Shown one piece after another: positions 7,194 to 12,504 of a stretch of DNA of 12,504 bases. The notes beneath the pieces are model-generated. The model made no database searches. It was given only the letters and a program-made list of their open reading frames with translations, and was not told where the DNA came from. Source of the stretch: JAFASC01 sp036265935 (lineage in GTDB: Bacteria; Pseudomonadota; Alphaproteobacteria; Rhizobiales; Beijerinckiaceae); the NCBI GenBank assembly GCA_036265935.1, contig DATAOB010000121.1, forward strand, positions 1-12,504. Direction: 5' to 3'. The position numbers and the translations under genes were made by a program. Numbering within the stretch: the first letter of the stretch is position 1; each line of letters starts with the position of its first letter.

Positions 7194-7322
7194 TCCCGGA
7201 CCCGCACGCAGCCAAGTGTACGCAGGCTGCGTAAACTTGCCTGCGTTGCGCGATCCGGGACCCAGAGCAAACGCACATGGCCTGGACCCGGATCGCATTC
7301 CGCTGCGCTCCATGCGTCCGGG
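7194..7322. repeat. Palindromic intergenic repeat element (REP/BIME-like) with two hairpins
   Basis: Two nested or adjacent palindromes fill the gap between the dehydratase and the lyase-like gene. In the first, TCCCGGA (7194-7200) pairs with TCCGGGA (7254-7260), and inside it ACGCAGCC (7206-7213) pairs with GGCTGCGT (7225-7232). In the second, CCCGGA (7287-7292) pairs with TCCGGG (7317-7322), and CGCAT (7294-7298) with ATGCG (7312-7316). The 'CCCGGATCGC...GCGTCCGGG' pattern resembles dispersed repeats I know from Bradyrhizobium-type genomes. It could also end transcription of the dehydratase gene. A reading frame runs through it, but the protein would be a meaningless N-terminal extension. 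Confidence 0.6.
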
Positions 7323-7355
7323 GAAGTGGAACCTCCGCAAAGGGAGCGTGATCCC

Positions 7356-8195
7356 GTGAATTCACAACAATATTCCGCGCGCCGCGCCGCTTTCCGCAAG
7401 CTGCATGAAAGCGGCTGCTTCATGCTGCCCAATCCGTACGATGTCGGCACGGCGGTGTACTTGAAGCATCTCGGCTTCAAGGCGCTGGCTTCGACGAGTT
7501 CCGGTTTCGCCTTCTCGCGCGGACTGCCGGACCACGCCGTCACGCGCGACATGGTGCTCGCGCATCTGCGCGAACTCGTCGCCGCAACCGATCTGCCGGT
7601 CAATGCCGATTACGAGCACGGCTATGCCGACGCGCCAGAAAAGGTGGCCGAGAACGTGCGACTCGCCGTCGCAACCGGCATTGCCGGCGTGTCGATCGAG
7701 GATTCGACCAACGACAAATCGAAGCCGCCGCTTTACGAGGTTGCACAAGCCGTCGAGCGCATGCGCGCCGCACGCGCGGCGATCGACGCAACCGGCGAAG
7801 ACGTCATGCTGATCGGGCGCGCCGAATGTTTTCTCGTCGGCCATGAAGACGCGCTCAATGAATCCATCCGCCGCCTGCAGGCCTATGCGGAAGCCGGCGC
7901 CGATTGTCTTTATGCGCCGGGTGTGCGCAAGCGCGAAGACCTCGAAGCATTGGTCAAAGCGGTCGCGCCGAAGCCGTTCAACCTTCTCGTCGGCGTCGCG
8001 TCACCGCTGACGCTCGATGAATACGAGAAGATAGGCGTGCGGCGGATCAGCGTCGGAGGAGCGCTCGCGGGCGCAGCATGGAGCGCATTTGCGCGCGCGG
8101 CGCGGCATCTGGCGGAAGGTCGCTTCGACGGCTTTGCGCAGAACGAGGGTAATGCGGCCTTCAATAAGGCATTCGCTGAAGCCGCCAAGACGTGA
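7356..8195 (+). CDS. Isocitrate lyase/phosphoenolpyruvate mutase family protein
   Basis: This 279-residue single-domain TIM-barrel protein is of the ICL/PEP mutase superfamily, whose members make or break C-C or P-C bonds in 2-oxo or dicarboxylic acids. Recognisable elements are 'CFMLPNPYDVGTA' (21-33), 'STSSGFAFSRG' (47-57), the metal-site region 'NADYEHGY' (83-90), 'GVSIEDS' (111-117), 'IGRAECF' (153-159) and 'GADCLYAPG' (181-189). It lacks the KKCGH loop with the catalytic cysteine of isocitrate/2-methylisocitrate lyases and the EDK signature of PEP mutase, so the reaction is open. GTG at 7356 is chosen as start because AAAGGGAG lies 9 bases upstream and the protein homology begins directly after it. 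It heads a four-gene unit, and its stop overlaps the next start by 4 bases. Confidence 0.88.
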   Translation: MNSQQYSARRAAFRKLHESGCFMLPNPYDVGTAVYLKHLGFKALASTSSGFAFSRGLPDHAVTRDMVLAHLRELVAATDLPVNADYEHGYADAPEKVAENVRLAVATGIAGVSIEDSTNDKSKPPLYEVAQAVERMRAARAAIDATGEDVMLIGRAECFLVGHEDALNESIRRLQAYAEAGADCLYAPGVRKREDLEALVKAVAPKPFNLLVGVASPLTLDEYEKIGVRRISVGGALAGAAWSAFARAARHLAEGRFDGFAQNEGNAAFNKAFAEAAKT

Positions 8196-8896
8196 CGAGC
8201 CGATCCGATCAGCCAATTGGAGCGCCTGTCGATGCTACGCTGGCGCGGCGGCCCGAGCGCACGGCCCTGAGCGGCCGGTTTGTGCGCGTGGTGCCGCTGG
8301 ACAGTGAGCGGCATCTCGACGATCTTTTCGCATCGATGGGCGGCCGCGAGCATGCGCATCTATGGACTTACATGTTCGACGGTCCGTTCGGCGATCGCGC
8401 CGGTTTCGCGGAGGCAATGAAGAAGAGGCAGGCGTTAGACGATCCGCTGTTCTTTGCGATCGAGGATACCGAGAGCGCACGCGCTGTCGGTATCGCCAGC
8501 CTTATGCGGATCGAGCCAGCGCATCGCGTCATCGAAGTTGGCGGGATCGTTTTTTCGACGGCGCTGCAGCGACAGCCCGGCGCGACCGAAGCCATGTATC
8601 TTCTGGCGCGCCACGTCTTCGAGGATCTCGGCTATCGCCGCTACGAATGGAAATGCGACGCGCTGAATGCGCCGTCGCGGCGCGCCGCGTTGCGGCTTGG
8701 CTTCGCCTTCGAGGGCATTTTCCGCTCCCACATGATCGTCAAGGCCCGCAACCGCGACACCGCATGGTTTTCGATGCTCGACACGGAATGGCCGGCGCGT
8801 AAAGCGGCATTCGAAGCGTGGCTGGCGCCGGATAACTTCGATGCGAACGGCGTGCAGAAGGGATCGCTCTCGGTGCTGAATGGCGGTGCGACTTGA
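8192..8896 (+). CDS. GNAT family N-acetyltransferase, RimJ/RimL type
   Basis: This 234-residue acetyltransferase resembles the RimJ/RimL branch of GNAT enzymes, which transfer acetyl from acetyl-CoA to an amino group. The N-terminal part has 'LSGRFVRVVPL' (27-36). The acetyl-CoA binding segment is around 'ALQRQPGATEAMYLL' (124-138), and the family's characteristic 'YRRYEWKCDALNAPSRRAA' (148-166) and 'LRLGFAFEGIFR' (167-178) follow. The substrate is unknown. The GTG start overlaps the preceding stop (GTGA) and the gene ends in TGATG with the next, so translation is coupled on both sides. Its place in a metabolic operon hints at acetylation of a pathway compound, but that is inference. Confidence 0.88.
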   Translation: MTSRSDQPIGAPVDATLARRPERTALSGRFVRVVPLDSERHLDDLFASMGGREHAHLWTYMFDGPFGDRAGFAEAMKKRQALDDPLFFAIEDTESARAVGIASLMRIEPAHRVIEVGGIVFSTALQRQPGATEAMYLLARHVFEDLGYRRYEWKCDALNAPSRRAALRLGFAFEGIFRSHMIVKARNRDTAWFSMLDTEWPARKAAFEAWLAPDNFDANGVQKGSLSVLNGGAT

Positions 8897-9351
8897 TGAA
8901 GGATCTACGCCGTGCGCGTCCTGACGAAGCGGAGAAGATCGCTGCCTTCCAACGCGCCGCGTACGCGCGCAATCGCTCCATCCTCGGCGTCGAGCCGATC
9001 CCTCTGCAGGCCGATTATGCCGAAACCCTGCGGCGATATGAAGTTTGGCTGCGAGGAGAGGAGGAAACAACGACGGGGATTCTGATCCTGGAGTCTCGTC
9101 CCGATGATCTCCTTATCTGGAGCATCGCGACCGCTCCGGAGGCGCGCCGCAGCGGTATCGGCAACGAGCTGCTTGCAGCAGCGGAGAACCGAGCGCGGGA
9201 ACTTCGTAAAAACATCATCCGACTGTACACGGGCGAGTTGCTCGTGGACAATGTCGCCTGGTATCAGCGGCGCGGCTATGCGATCGAGCGCACCGAAGCA
9301 ATGAGCGACCGCCGGGTCGTTCACATGAAGAAGACGCTACAGGGAGAGTGA
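8896..9351 (+). CDS. GNAT family N-acetyltransferase (second, unrelated type)
   Basis: This is a compact 151-residue GNAT domain. Motif A, which binds acetyl-CoA pyrophosphate, is 'SIATAPEARRSGIGNELL' (76-93) with the R/QxxGxG/A pattern as RRSGIG. Motif B is 'LVDNVAWYQRRGYAI' (116-130). The ATG at 8896 overlaps the previous stop (TGATG). A TTG three bases earlier is possible but less likely. It is of a different GNAT subgroup from its upstream neighbour and is not a recent duplicate. The substrate is unknown. Confidence 0.87.
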   Translation: MKDLRRARPDEAEKIAAFQRAAYARNRSILGVEPIPLQADYAETLRRYEVWLRGEEETTTGILILESRPDDLLIWSIATAPEARRSGIGNELLAAAENRARELRKNIIRLYTGELLVDNVAWYQRRGYAIERTEAMSDRRVVHMKKTLQGE

Positions 9352-9352
9352 C

Positions 9353-10096
9353 GTGGCCGGACGCCTCAAAGGAAAGACCGCATTCTTGACCGCGGCGGGC
9401 GCGGGGATCGGCCGCGAGACCGCCGAGCTCTTCGTCGCGGAAGGCGCGAAGGTGATCGCCACCGATCTCGACAAATCGAAACTGGCCGGGCTCGATGCCG
9501 ATTGCCGCGCGCTCGATGTGCGCTCGACCGACGCCGTGAACGCGATGGCTAGCGATATCGGCGCGATCGACATTTTGTTCAACTGCGCCGGCTATGTGCA
9601 TCACGGCACCGTGCTCGATTGCTCCGATCAGGATTGGGATTTCTCCTTCGATCTCAACGTCAAATCGATGCACCGCACCATCAAAGCCTTCCTGCCGGCT
9701 ATGCTGGAGAAAGGCGGCGGGTCGATCATCAACATCTCGTCGGGCGTATCCTCGATCCGCGGTGTGCCGAACCGCTATGTCTACGGCGCGACGAAAGCCG
9801 CTGTGATCGGGCTCACCAAAGCGGTGGCCGCCGATTTCATCCGCCGCAGCATTCGCTGCAATGCGATCTGCCCCGGCACGATCCAGAGTCCGTCGCTCGA
9901 CGATCGCATCGCGACGCTTGCCAAGAGTTCAGGCCAACCGCTCGAGAGCGTGCGCCAGGCCTTCATCGACCGGCAGCCGATCGGCCGGCTCGGCACGGCG
10001 CGCGAGATGGCCAATCTCGCATTGTATCTTGCCTCGGATGAGAGCTCTTACACGACGGGGCAAATCCATATCGCCGACGGCGGCTTTGCGCTGTGA
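9353..10096 (+). CDS. Short-chain dehydrogenase/reductase, NAD-dependent (BDH2/DHRS6-like)
   Basis: This 247-residue classical SDR has 'TAAGAGIG' (13-20) as the Rossmann TGxxxGxG motif, 'TDLD' with D38 after strand 2 (favouring NAD over NADP), 'NCAG' (77-80) as the NNAG variant, catalytic S130, and Y144-x3-K148. The stretch 'NVKSMHRTIKAFLPAM' and 'YGATKAAVIGLTKAVAADFI' closely resembles cytosolic 3-hydroxybutyrate dehydrogenase type 2 and 2-keto-3-deoxy-L-fuconate dehydrogenase, so a hydroxy acid or keto-deoxy sugar acid is a likely substrate. The start is GTG one base after the previous stop, with GGGAGAG 5 bases upstream. It is the last gene of the four-gene unit and is followed by hairpins. 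Confidence 0.9.
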   Translation: MAGRLKGKTAFLTAAGAGIGRETAELFVAEGAKVIATDLDKSKLAGLDADCRALDVRSTDAVNAMASDIGAIDILFNCAGYVHHGTVLDCSDQDWDFSFDLNVKSMHRTIKAFLPAMLEKGGGSIINISSGVSSIRGVPNRYVYGATKAAVIGLTKAVAADFIRRSIRCNAICPGTIQSPSLDDRIATLAKSSGQPLESVRQAFIDRQPIGRLGTAREMANLALYLASDESSYTTGQIHIADGGFAL

Positions 10097-10104
10097 ATTG
10101 GACC

Positions 10105-10122
10105 GCGCACCTCCTGGTGCGC
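10105..10122 (+). terminator. Hairpin after the SDR gene
   Basis: GCGCACC (10105-10111) and GGTGCGC (10116-10122) form a perfect 7-bp stem with a TCCT loop, 8 bases after the SDR stop. AAATCTGT follows rather than a pure T-run. It is likely to help end the operon. Confidence 0.5.
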
Positions 10123-10137
10123 AAATCTGTAGAACCG

Positions 10138-10165
10138 GGAATGCGCGCCGGGAGGCGCGAATTCC
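10138..10165 (-). terminator. Second hairpin, next to the rlpA-like stop
   Basis: GGAAT (10138-10142) pairs with ATTCC (10161-10165), and CGCGCC (10144-10149) with GGCGCG (10154-10159), with one G-A mismatch between and a GGGA loop. It lies 4 bases beyond the stop of the minus-strand gene and faces the hairpin of the SDR gene, a layout usual for a bidirectional termination zone between convergent genes. Confidence 0.45.
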
Positions 10166-10169
10166 GGCG

Positions 10170-10565
10170 CTACTTCGTCAAGTTCGCTTCCGGCTCGCGC
10201 GCCGCTCGCGCGACCGCGGCTTCCGCCGCGATCGTCTCGATCCGCACCGTGGCGACGCCCTGGTCGTGAAAACCCAGCGCCACAGCAGCCGCTCGCGATA
10301 CATCGACGATGCGGCTTTTGAGAAACGGGCCGCGATCACTCACGATGATGAGCATTGACTTGTTGTTCCGGAGATTGGTCACCTTCACCCGCGTCCCGAA
10401 GGGCAGCGTGCGATGGGCGGCGGTAAGAGCGCCGACCTTTTGGCCGCTCGCGGTGCGGCCTCTATAATCATAATAGGAGGCTTTGCCGGTCCATGAGCCG
10501 GCAGCAACGGGGCCGATCAGCGGCCCCGCTAGAAGAAGACAGAACGCTAATACCGACTTTCGCAA
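10170..10565 (-). CDS. rlpA: RlpA-like secreted double-psi beta-barrel protein (septal ring lytic transglycosylase family)
   Basis: This 131-residue protein has a signal peptide at residues 1-22 (hydrophobic 'VLAFCLLLAGPLIGPVAA', cleavage likely after VAA) followed by an RlpA domain: 'ASYYDYRGRTASGQ' (29-42), 'AAHRTLPFGTRVKVTN' (49-64) and 'VSDRGPF' (75-81) with H51 and D77 at the conserved active-site positions, then 'RIVDVSRAAAVALGF' (85-99). RlpA proteins cleave glycan strands that lack stem peptides in the periplasm. No lipobox is placed correctly (C9 is too early), so it is probably soluble, and no SPOR domain is present. The TTG start at 10565 is chosen because GGGAGGA lies 4 bases upstream and the signal peptide follows at once; longer versions would bury it. 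Confidence 0.85.
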   Translation of the reverse strand: MRKSVLAFCLLLAGPLIGPVAAGSWTGKASYYDYRGRTASGQKVGALTAAHRTLPFGTRVKVTNLRNNKSMLIIVSDRGPFLKSRIVDVSRAAAVALGFHDQGVATVRIETIAAEAAVARAAREPEANLTK

Positions 10566-10584
10566 GGGGTCCTCCCAGGACCCC
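10566..10584 (-). promoter_or_regulatory. Hairpin enclosing the ribosome binding site of the rlpA-like gene
   Basis: Read on the minus strand, GGGGTCCT (10584-10577), loop GGG (10576-10574) and AGGACCCC (10573-10566) form a perfect 8-bp stem. The only good Shine-Dalgarno sequence, GGGAGGA, lies in the loop and the 3' arm, and the TTG start codon is the very next triplet. Folding would hide the ribosome site. Regulation by this structure is inference. Confidence 0.5.
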
Positions 10585-10630
10585 CCTCCAGCGCCACATC
10601 GAACACACAACGTGCAAAGGGAGAAAGAGT

Positions 10631-11659
10631 TTGAAAATTCTTGTGACCGGCGCCGCCGGCATGATCGGCCGCAAGCTTTGCGAGCGGCTCGCGCGCGAAG
10701 GCAAGCTCGGCGGCAAGTCGATCGCCGCGCTGCACATGGTAGATGTCGTCGAGCCGAAAGCCCCGCAAGCAAGCTTCGCGATCAAGACCGGCGCCGCCGA
10801 CATTTCGCAAGACGCGGCGGTGCGTGCGCTCGTTGCAGACAAGCCGGACACGATCTTTCATCTCGCCGCGATCGTTTCGGGTGAAGCTGAGCGCGATTTT
10901 GATAAAGGCTACGCCGTCAATTTTGACGGCACGCGCTTTCTCTTCGATGCGGTGCGGCGCGAGCATCAGGCGAGCGGCGGCACTTACAAGCCGCGGCTGG
11001 TCTATGCATCCTCGGCGGCCGTGTTCGGCGCGCCGTTCCCCGAAGGCATCACCGACGAATTCCATCTGACGCCGCTGACCAGCTACGGCACGCAAAAAGC
11101 CATCGGCGAATTGCTTCTTGCCGACTATACGCGCCGCGGTTTTTTCGATGGCGTGGGCCTGCGCTTTCCGACGATCTGCGTGCGTCCTGGTGCGCCGAAC
11201 GCCGCCGCGTCGGGCTTTTTCTCAAACATCATTCGTGAGCCGCTGGTCGGCAAGGAAGCGGTGCTGCCCGTCTCAGACCAGGTTCGACACACCCATGCGA
11301 GCCCGCGCGCCGCGGTCGAGTTCTGCATCCATGCCGCGACGCTCGATACGTCGAAAATGGGCCCGCGCCGCAGCCTGACGATGCCCGGCGTGTCAGTCAC
11401 CGTCGCCGAGCAGATCGAGGCTTTGCGCCGCGTCGCCGGCGATAAGGCGGTGAAGCTGATCCGCCGCGAGCCGGATGAATTGGTCGAGCGCATCGTCAGC
11501 GGCTGGCCGGAGAAATTCGTAACTCGCCGCGCTCAGGACCTGGGCTTCAAGGCGGAAGACAGTTTTGACGCGATCATCCGCGCCCACGTCGAGGACGAGC
11601 TCGGCGGGCACGTGGCCTCATCGAAACTCGACAGGCAGTCACATCCGAGGAGCGCATAG
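10631..11659 (+). CDS. denD: D-erythronate dehydrogenase-like NAD-dependent epimerase/dehydratase family protein
   Basis: This 342-residue extended SDR has 'GAAGMIG' (7-13) as the NAD-binding GxxGxxG motif, 'HLAAIVSGEAERDFD' (77-91), 'YASSAAVFG' (125-133), catalytic Y152-x3-K156 in 'SYGTQKAIGELL', 'RFPTICVRPGAPN' and 'NIIREPLVG'. These match DenD, which oxidises D-erythronate to its 2-keto form with NAD+. The rest of the known erythronate pathway (otnI, otnK, otnC) is not nearby, so specificity is uncertain. TTG at 10631 is taken as the start because AAAGGGAG lies 7 bases upstream and 'KILVTGAAG' begins immediately. An upstream in-frame ATG at 10493 would add a meaningless 46-residue extension overlapping the rlpA-like gene. 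The last ~15 residues are a non-conserved tail. The gene is divergent from the rlpA-like gene. Confidence 0.83.
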   Translation: MKILVTGAAGMIGRKLCERLAREGKLGGKSIAALHMVDVVEPKAPQASFAIKTGAADISQDAAVRALVADKPDTIFHLAAIVSGEAERDFDKGYAVNFDGTRFLFDAVRREHQASGGTYKPRLVYASSAAVFGAPFPEGITDEFHLTPLTSYGTQKAIGELLLADYTRRGFFDGVGLRFPTICVRPGAPNAAASGFFSNIIREPLVGKEAVLPVSDQVRHTHASPRAAVEFCIHAATLDTSKMGPRRSLTMPGVSVTVAEQIEALRRVAGDKAVKLIRREPDELVERIVSGWPEKFVTRRAQDLGFKAEDSFDAIIRAHVEDELGGHVASSKLDRQSHPRSA

Positions 11660-11668
11660 AGCCGAGCC

Positions 11669-12131
11669 TCACAACCTGGCGGGCCTGCCGCGCGAACTTT
11701 TGGCGAGTCCGTGCTGGGTTTTCGCCCAACCGAACGGATTGCGCCGAAGCTCGACCACCGCGCACCAGGCGGCGATCGTGACCAGCAGCTGATAAAGCGG
11801 CCATAACAAGACCCACGGCCAAAGGGCTGAAGTTTTGCCGCTTCATAGCGACCGCAATCGACCCGAATAAAGCGATCGCACCAAAAGCCGCATTGAAGCA
11901 CCAGATCGTGCTGTCGATGATTTCGCTCGTGCTTTGCGGTGCCAGTAGTGGCCCGAATAGGGCGTCGAGGAAAAGCCACAGCGTAAAAAAGGGCCAGAAC
12001 AGCGCGCCGATAATGGCGCTGCCCAATCCAAGCGCGGTACAGGCGGCAGCAACAAAACCCAAGTCGCGGGTGAGGCGGCGCAGATTGCGCATGTTGATGA
12101 AGAGTGTCTGCATCCAGCCTTTCAGCCTTTG
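11669..12131 (-). pseudogene. Family 2 glycosyltransferase, C-terminal remnant (5' truncated, frameshifted)
   Basis: Reading leftwards from about 12131, the protein starts in 'QRLKGWMQTLFINMRNLRRL', the region after the conserved QxxRW motif of membrane-bound GT2 enzymes. It continues with hydrophobic helices ('LGFVAAACTALGLGSAIIGALF' and 'FGAIALFGSIAVAM'). At the T-run 11833-11836 (A-run on the coding strand) one extra base breaks the frame; skipping it restores 'SALWPWVLLWPLYQLLVTIAAW' and the typical ending 'NPFGWAKTQHGLAK', with a stop at 11669-11671. The catalytic N-terminal domain (DxD and nucleotide-sugar site) is missing from the window. The cut falls about 130 bp from an integrase gene, which suggests loss through integration of an element. 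The enzyme cannot be functional as it stands. The stop is 9 bases from the denD-like stop, facing it. Confidence 0.75.
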
Positions 12132-12204
12132 TTTGTGGATATCCGGGGCTGTTCGCCGATGGTTAGCTTGCACCATGGGATCAATGGCTTACAATCCGCG
12201 TGTA

Positions 12205-12255
12205 GTCGCAACTGTTCGCGGATAGCCGCGAAATGTGTTGCGACAGCGTTGCGAC
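12205..12255. repeat. Nested inverted repeat plus direct repeats upstream of the integrase gene
   Basis: GTCGCAAC (12205-12212) is the inverse of GTTGCGAC, which occurs twice in direct order at 12237-12244 and 12248-12255 (11-base period). Inside the outer pair sits a perfect 7-bp inverted repeat, TTCGCGG (12215-12221) and CCGCGAA (12226-12232), around ATAG. It fits an operator or integrase/excisionase-binding array at the edge of a mobile element. Which protein binds it is unknown. Confidence 0.6.
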
Positions 12256-12262
12256 GGAACCT

Positions 12263-12504
12263 ATGGCAGCGGTGGGCGGAGCGGGTCGGACCAAGGCATC
12301 TGCGGCCCTGAGCCATCGGGCAATCGAGGCTCTTAAGCCCGAGAACGTACCTTACCGCGTTACAGATGCCCGGTGCTCTGGGCTTGCTGTCCGTGTCGCC
12401 ACAAGCGGTACTAAGACCTTCGACCTCAGCTTTCGGATCAAGGGCGGTACAGTTCGCCGGCTCTCGCTTGGCCGGTTCCCTGAGGTGACACTGGAAGCGG
12501 CGCG
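12263..12504 (+). CDS. Tyrosine-type site-specific integrase, N-terminal fragment (continues beyond window)
   Basis: The first 80 residues are those of a phage/genomic-island integrase with the DUF4102-type arm-binding N-terminal domain: 'LSHRAIEALKPENVPYRVTD' (16-35), then 'GLAVRVATSGTKTF' (40-53), 'SFRIKGGTVRRLSLGRFPEV' (56-75) and the 'TLEAA' that leads into the SAM-like core-binding domain. The catalytic R-H-R-Y residues lie outside the window. ATG 12263 (preceded by GGAA) is preferred. An in-frame ATG at 12233 would add 10 residues ('MCCDSVATEP') and lies inside the repeat array. Integrases of this group mobilise prophages and islands, often at tRNA genes; no tRNA is seen here. The broken glycosyltransferase to the left marks the probable element boundary. 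Confidence 0.88.
   Translation, partial: MAAVGGAGRTKASAALSHRAIEALKPENVPYRVTDARCSGLAVRVATSGTKTFDLSFRIKGGTVRRLSLGRFPEVTLEAA

Noticed and set aside
7179..7355. N-terminal extension of the lyase-like gene starting at 7179
   Set aside because: It is encoded by the palindromic repeat, has no family resemblance, and a GTG with a strong ribosome site lies at 7356 where homology begins.
10170..10565. Lipoprotein reading of the RlpA-like protein (cysteine at residue 9)
   Set aside because: The cysteine lies too early inside the hydrophobic core and no lipobox precedes it; a normal signal-peptidase site follows.
10493..10630. Longer denD-like product starting at ATG 10493
   Set aside because: The extra 46 residues come before the NAD-binding motif, which is normally at the very N-terminus, and they overlap the rlpA-like gene. 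TTG 10631 has a proper ribosome site.
10566..10772. Longer rlpA-like product starting at 10772 on the minus strand
   Set aside because: It would bury the signal peptide behind 69 basic residues and lies antisense to denD.
12132..12262. tRNA or tmRNA end as attachment site before the integrase
   Set aside because: No T-loop motif, CCA end or cloverleaf pairing was found in this stretch.
1..12504. CRISPR array, toxin-antitoxin pair or known defence system
   Set aside because: No regularly spaced repeats and no small paired genes or defence domains were seen; the element beyond the integrase is outside the window.

Overview
The window looks like chromosomal DNA of a GC-rich alphaproteobacterium, most likely Hyphomicrobiales (Bradyrhizobium/Rhodopseudomonas relatives). 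Reasons: the ExbB with a long Ala/Pro leader, the acidic-linker TonB, the short RlpA, frequent GTG/TTG starts with strong purine-rich ribosome sites, and the type of palindromic intergenic repeat. The genus assignment is inference; no rRNA or tRNA gene was seen.

Layout. (1) 1-2595, plus strand: the 3' end of a TonB-dependent siderophore receptor whose last residues look frameshifted, then a tight exbB-exbD-tonB operon that powers outer-membrane iron uptake. (2) 2601-3395, minus strand: a decayed SAM-dependent methyltransferase gene (several frameshifts and a probable internal deletion), with an unidentified coding scrap upstream. (3) 3451-5232, plus: hemW (radical-SAM haem chaperone) and an NADPH-dependent FMN/quinone reductase. 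(4) 5341-10096, plus: an IlvD/Edd-family sugar-acid dehydratase close to xylonate dehydratase, a palindromic repeat, then a closely packed four-gene unit (isocitrate lyase/PEP mutase-like enzyme, two different GNAT acetyltransferases, and an NAD-type short-chain dehydrogenase). (5) 10097-11659: two hairpins between convergent genes, a small secreted RlpA-like protein on the minus strand, and divergently a D-erythronate dehydrogenase (DenD)-like gene. Both of these genes appear to start with TTG, and the ribosome site of the rlpA-like gene is folded into a perfect hairpin. (6) 11669-12504: the C-terminal end of a family 2 glycosyltransferase on the minus strand, missing its 5' part and carrying a frameshift, then a nested palindrome with 8-bp repeats, then the start of a tyrosine-type phage/island integrase running off the window.

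How it fits together. The first block is an iron-import module. The dehydratase, the lyase-like enzyme, the short-chain dehydrogenase and DenD suggest catabolism of sugar acids and small oxo-acids, although no complete pathway can be read here. The right end looks like the left edge of an integrated element: the glycosyltransferase is cut off about 130 bp before the integrase start, and the gap carries symmetric repeats of the sort recombinases or their regulators bind. I see no clearly new multi-gene system. The most interesting signals are the integrase-proximal repeat array, the hairpin over the rlpA-like start, and the cluster of broken genes.
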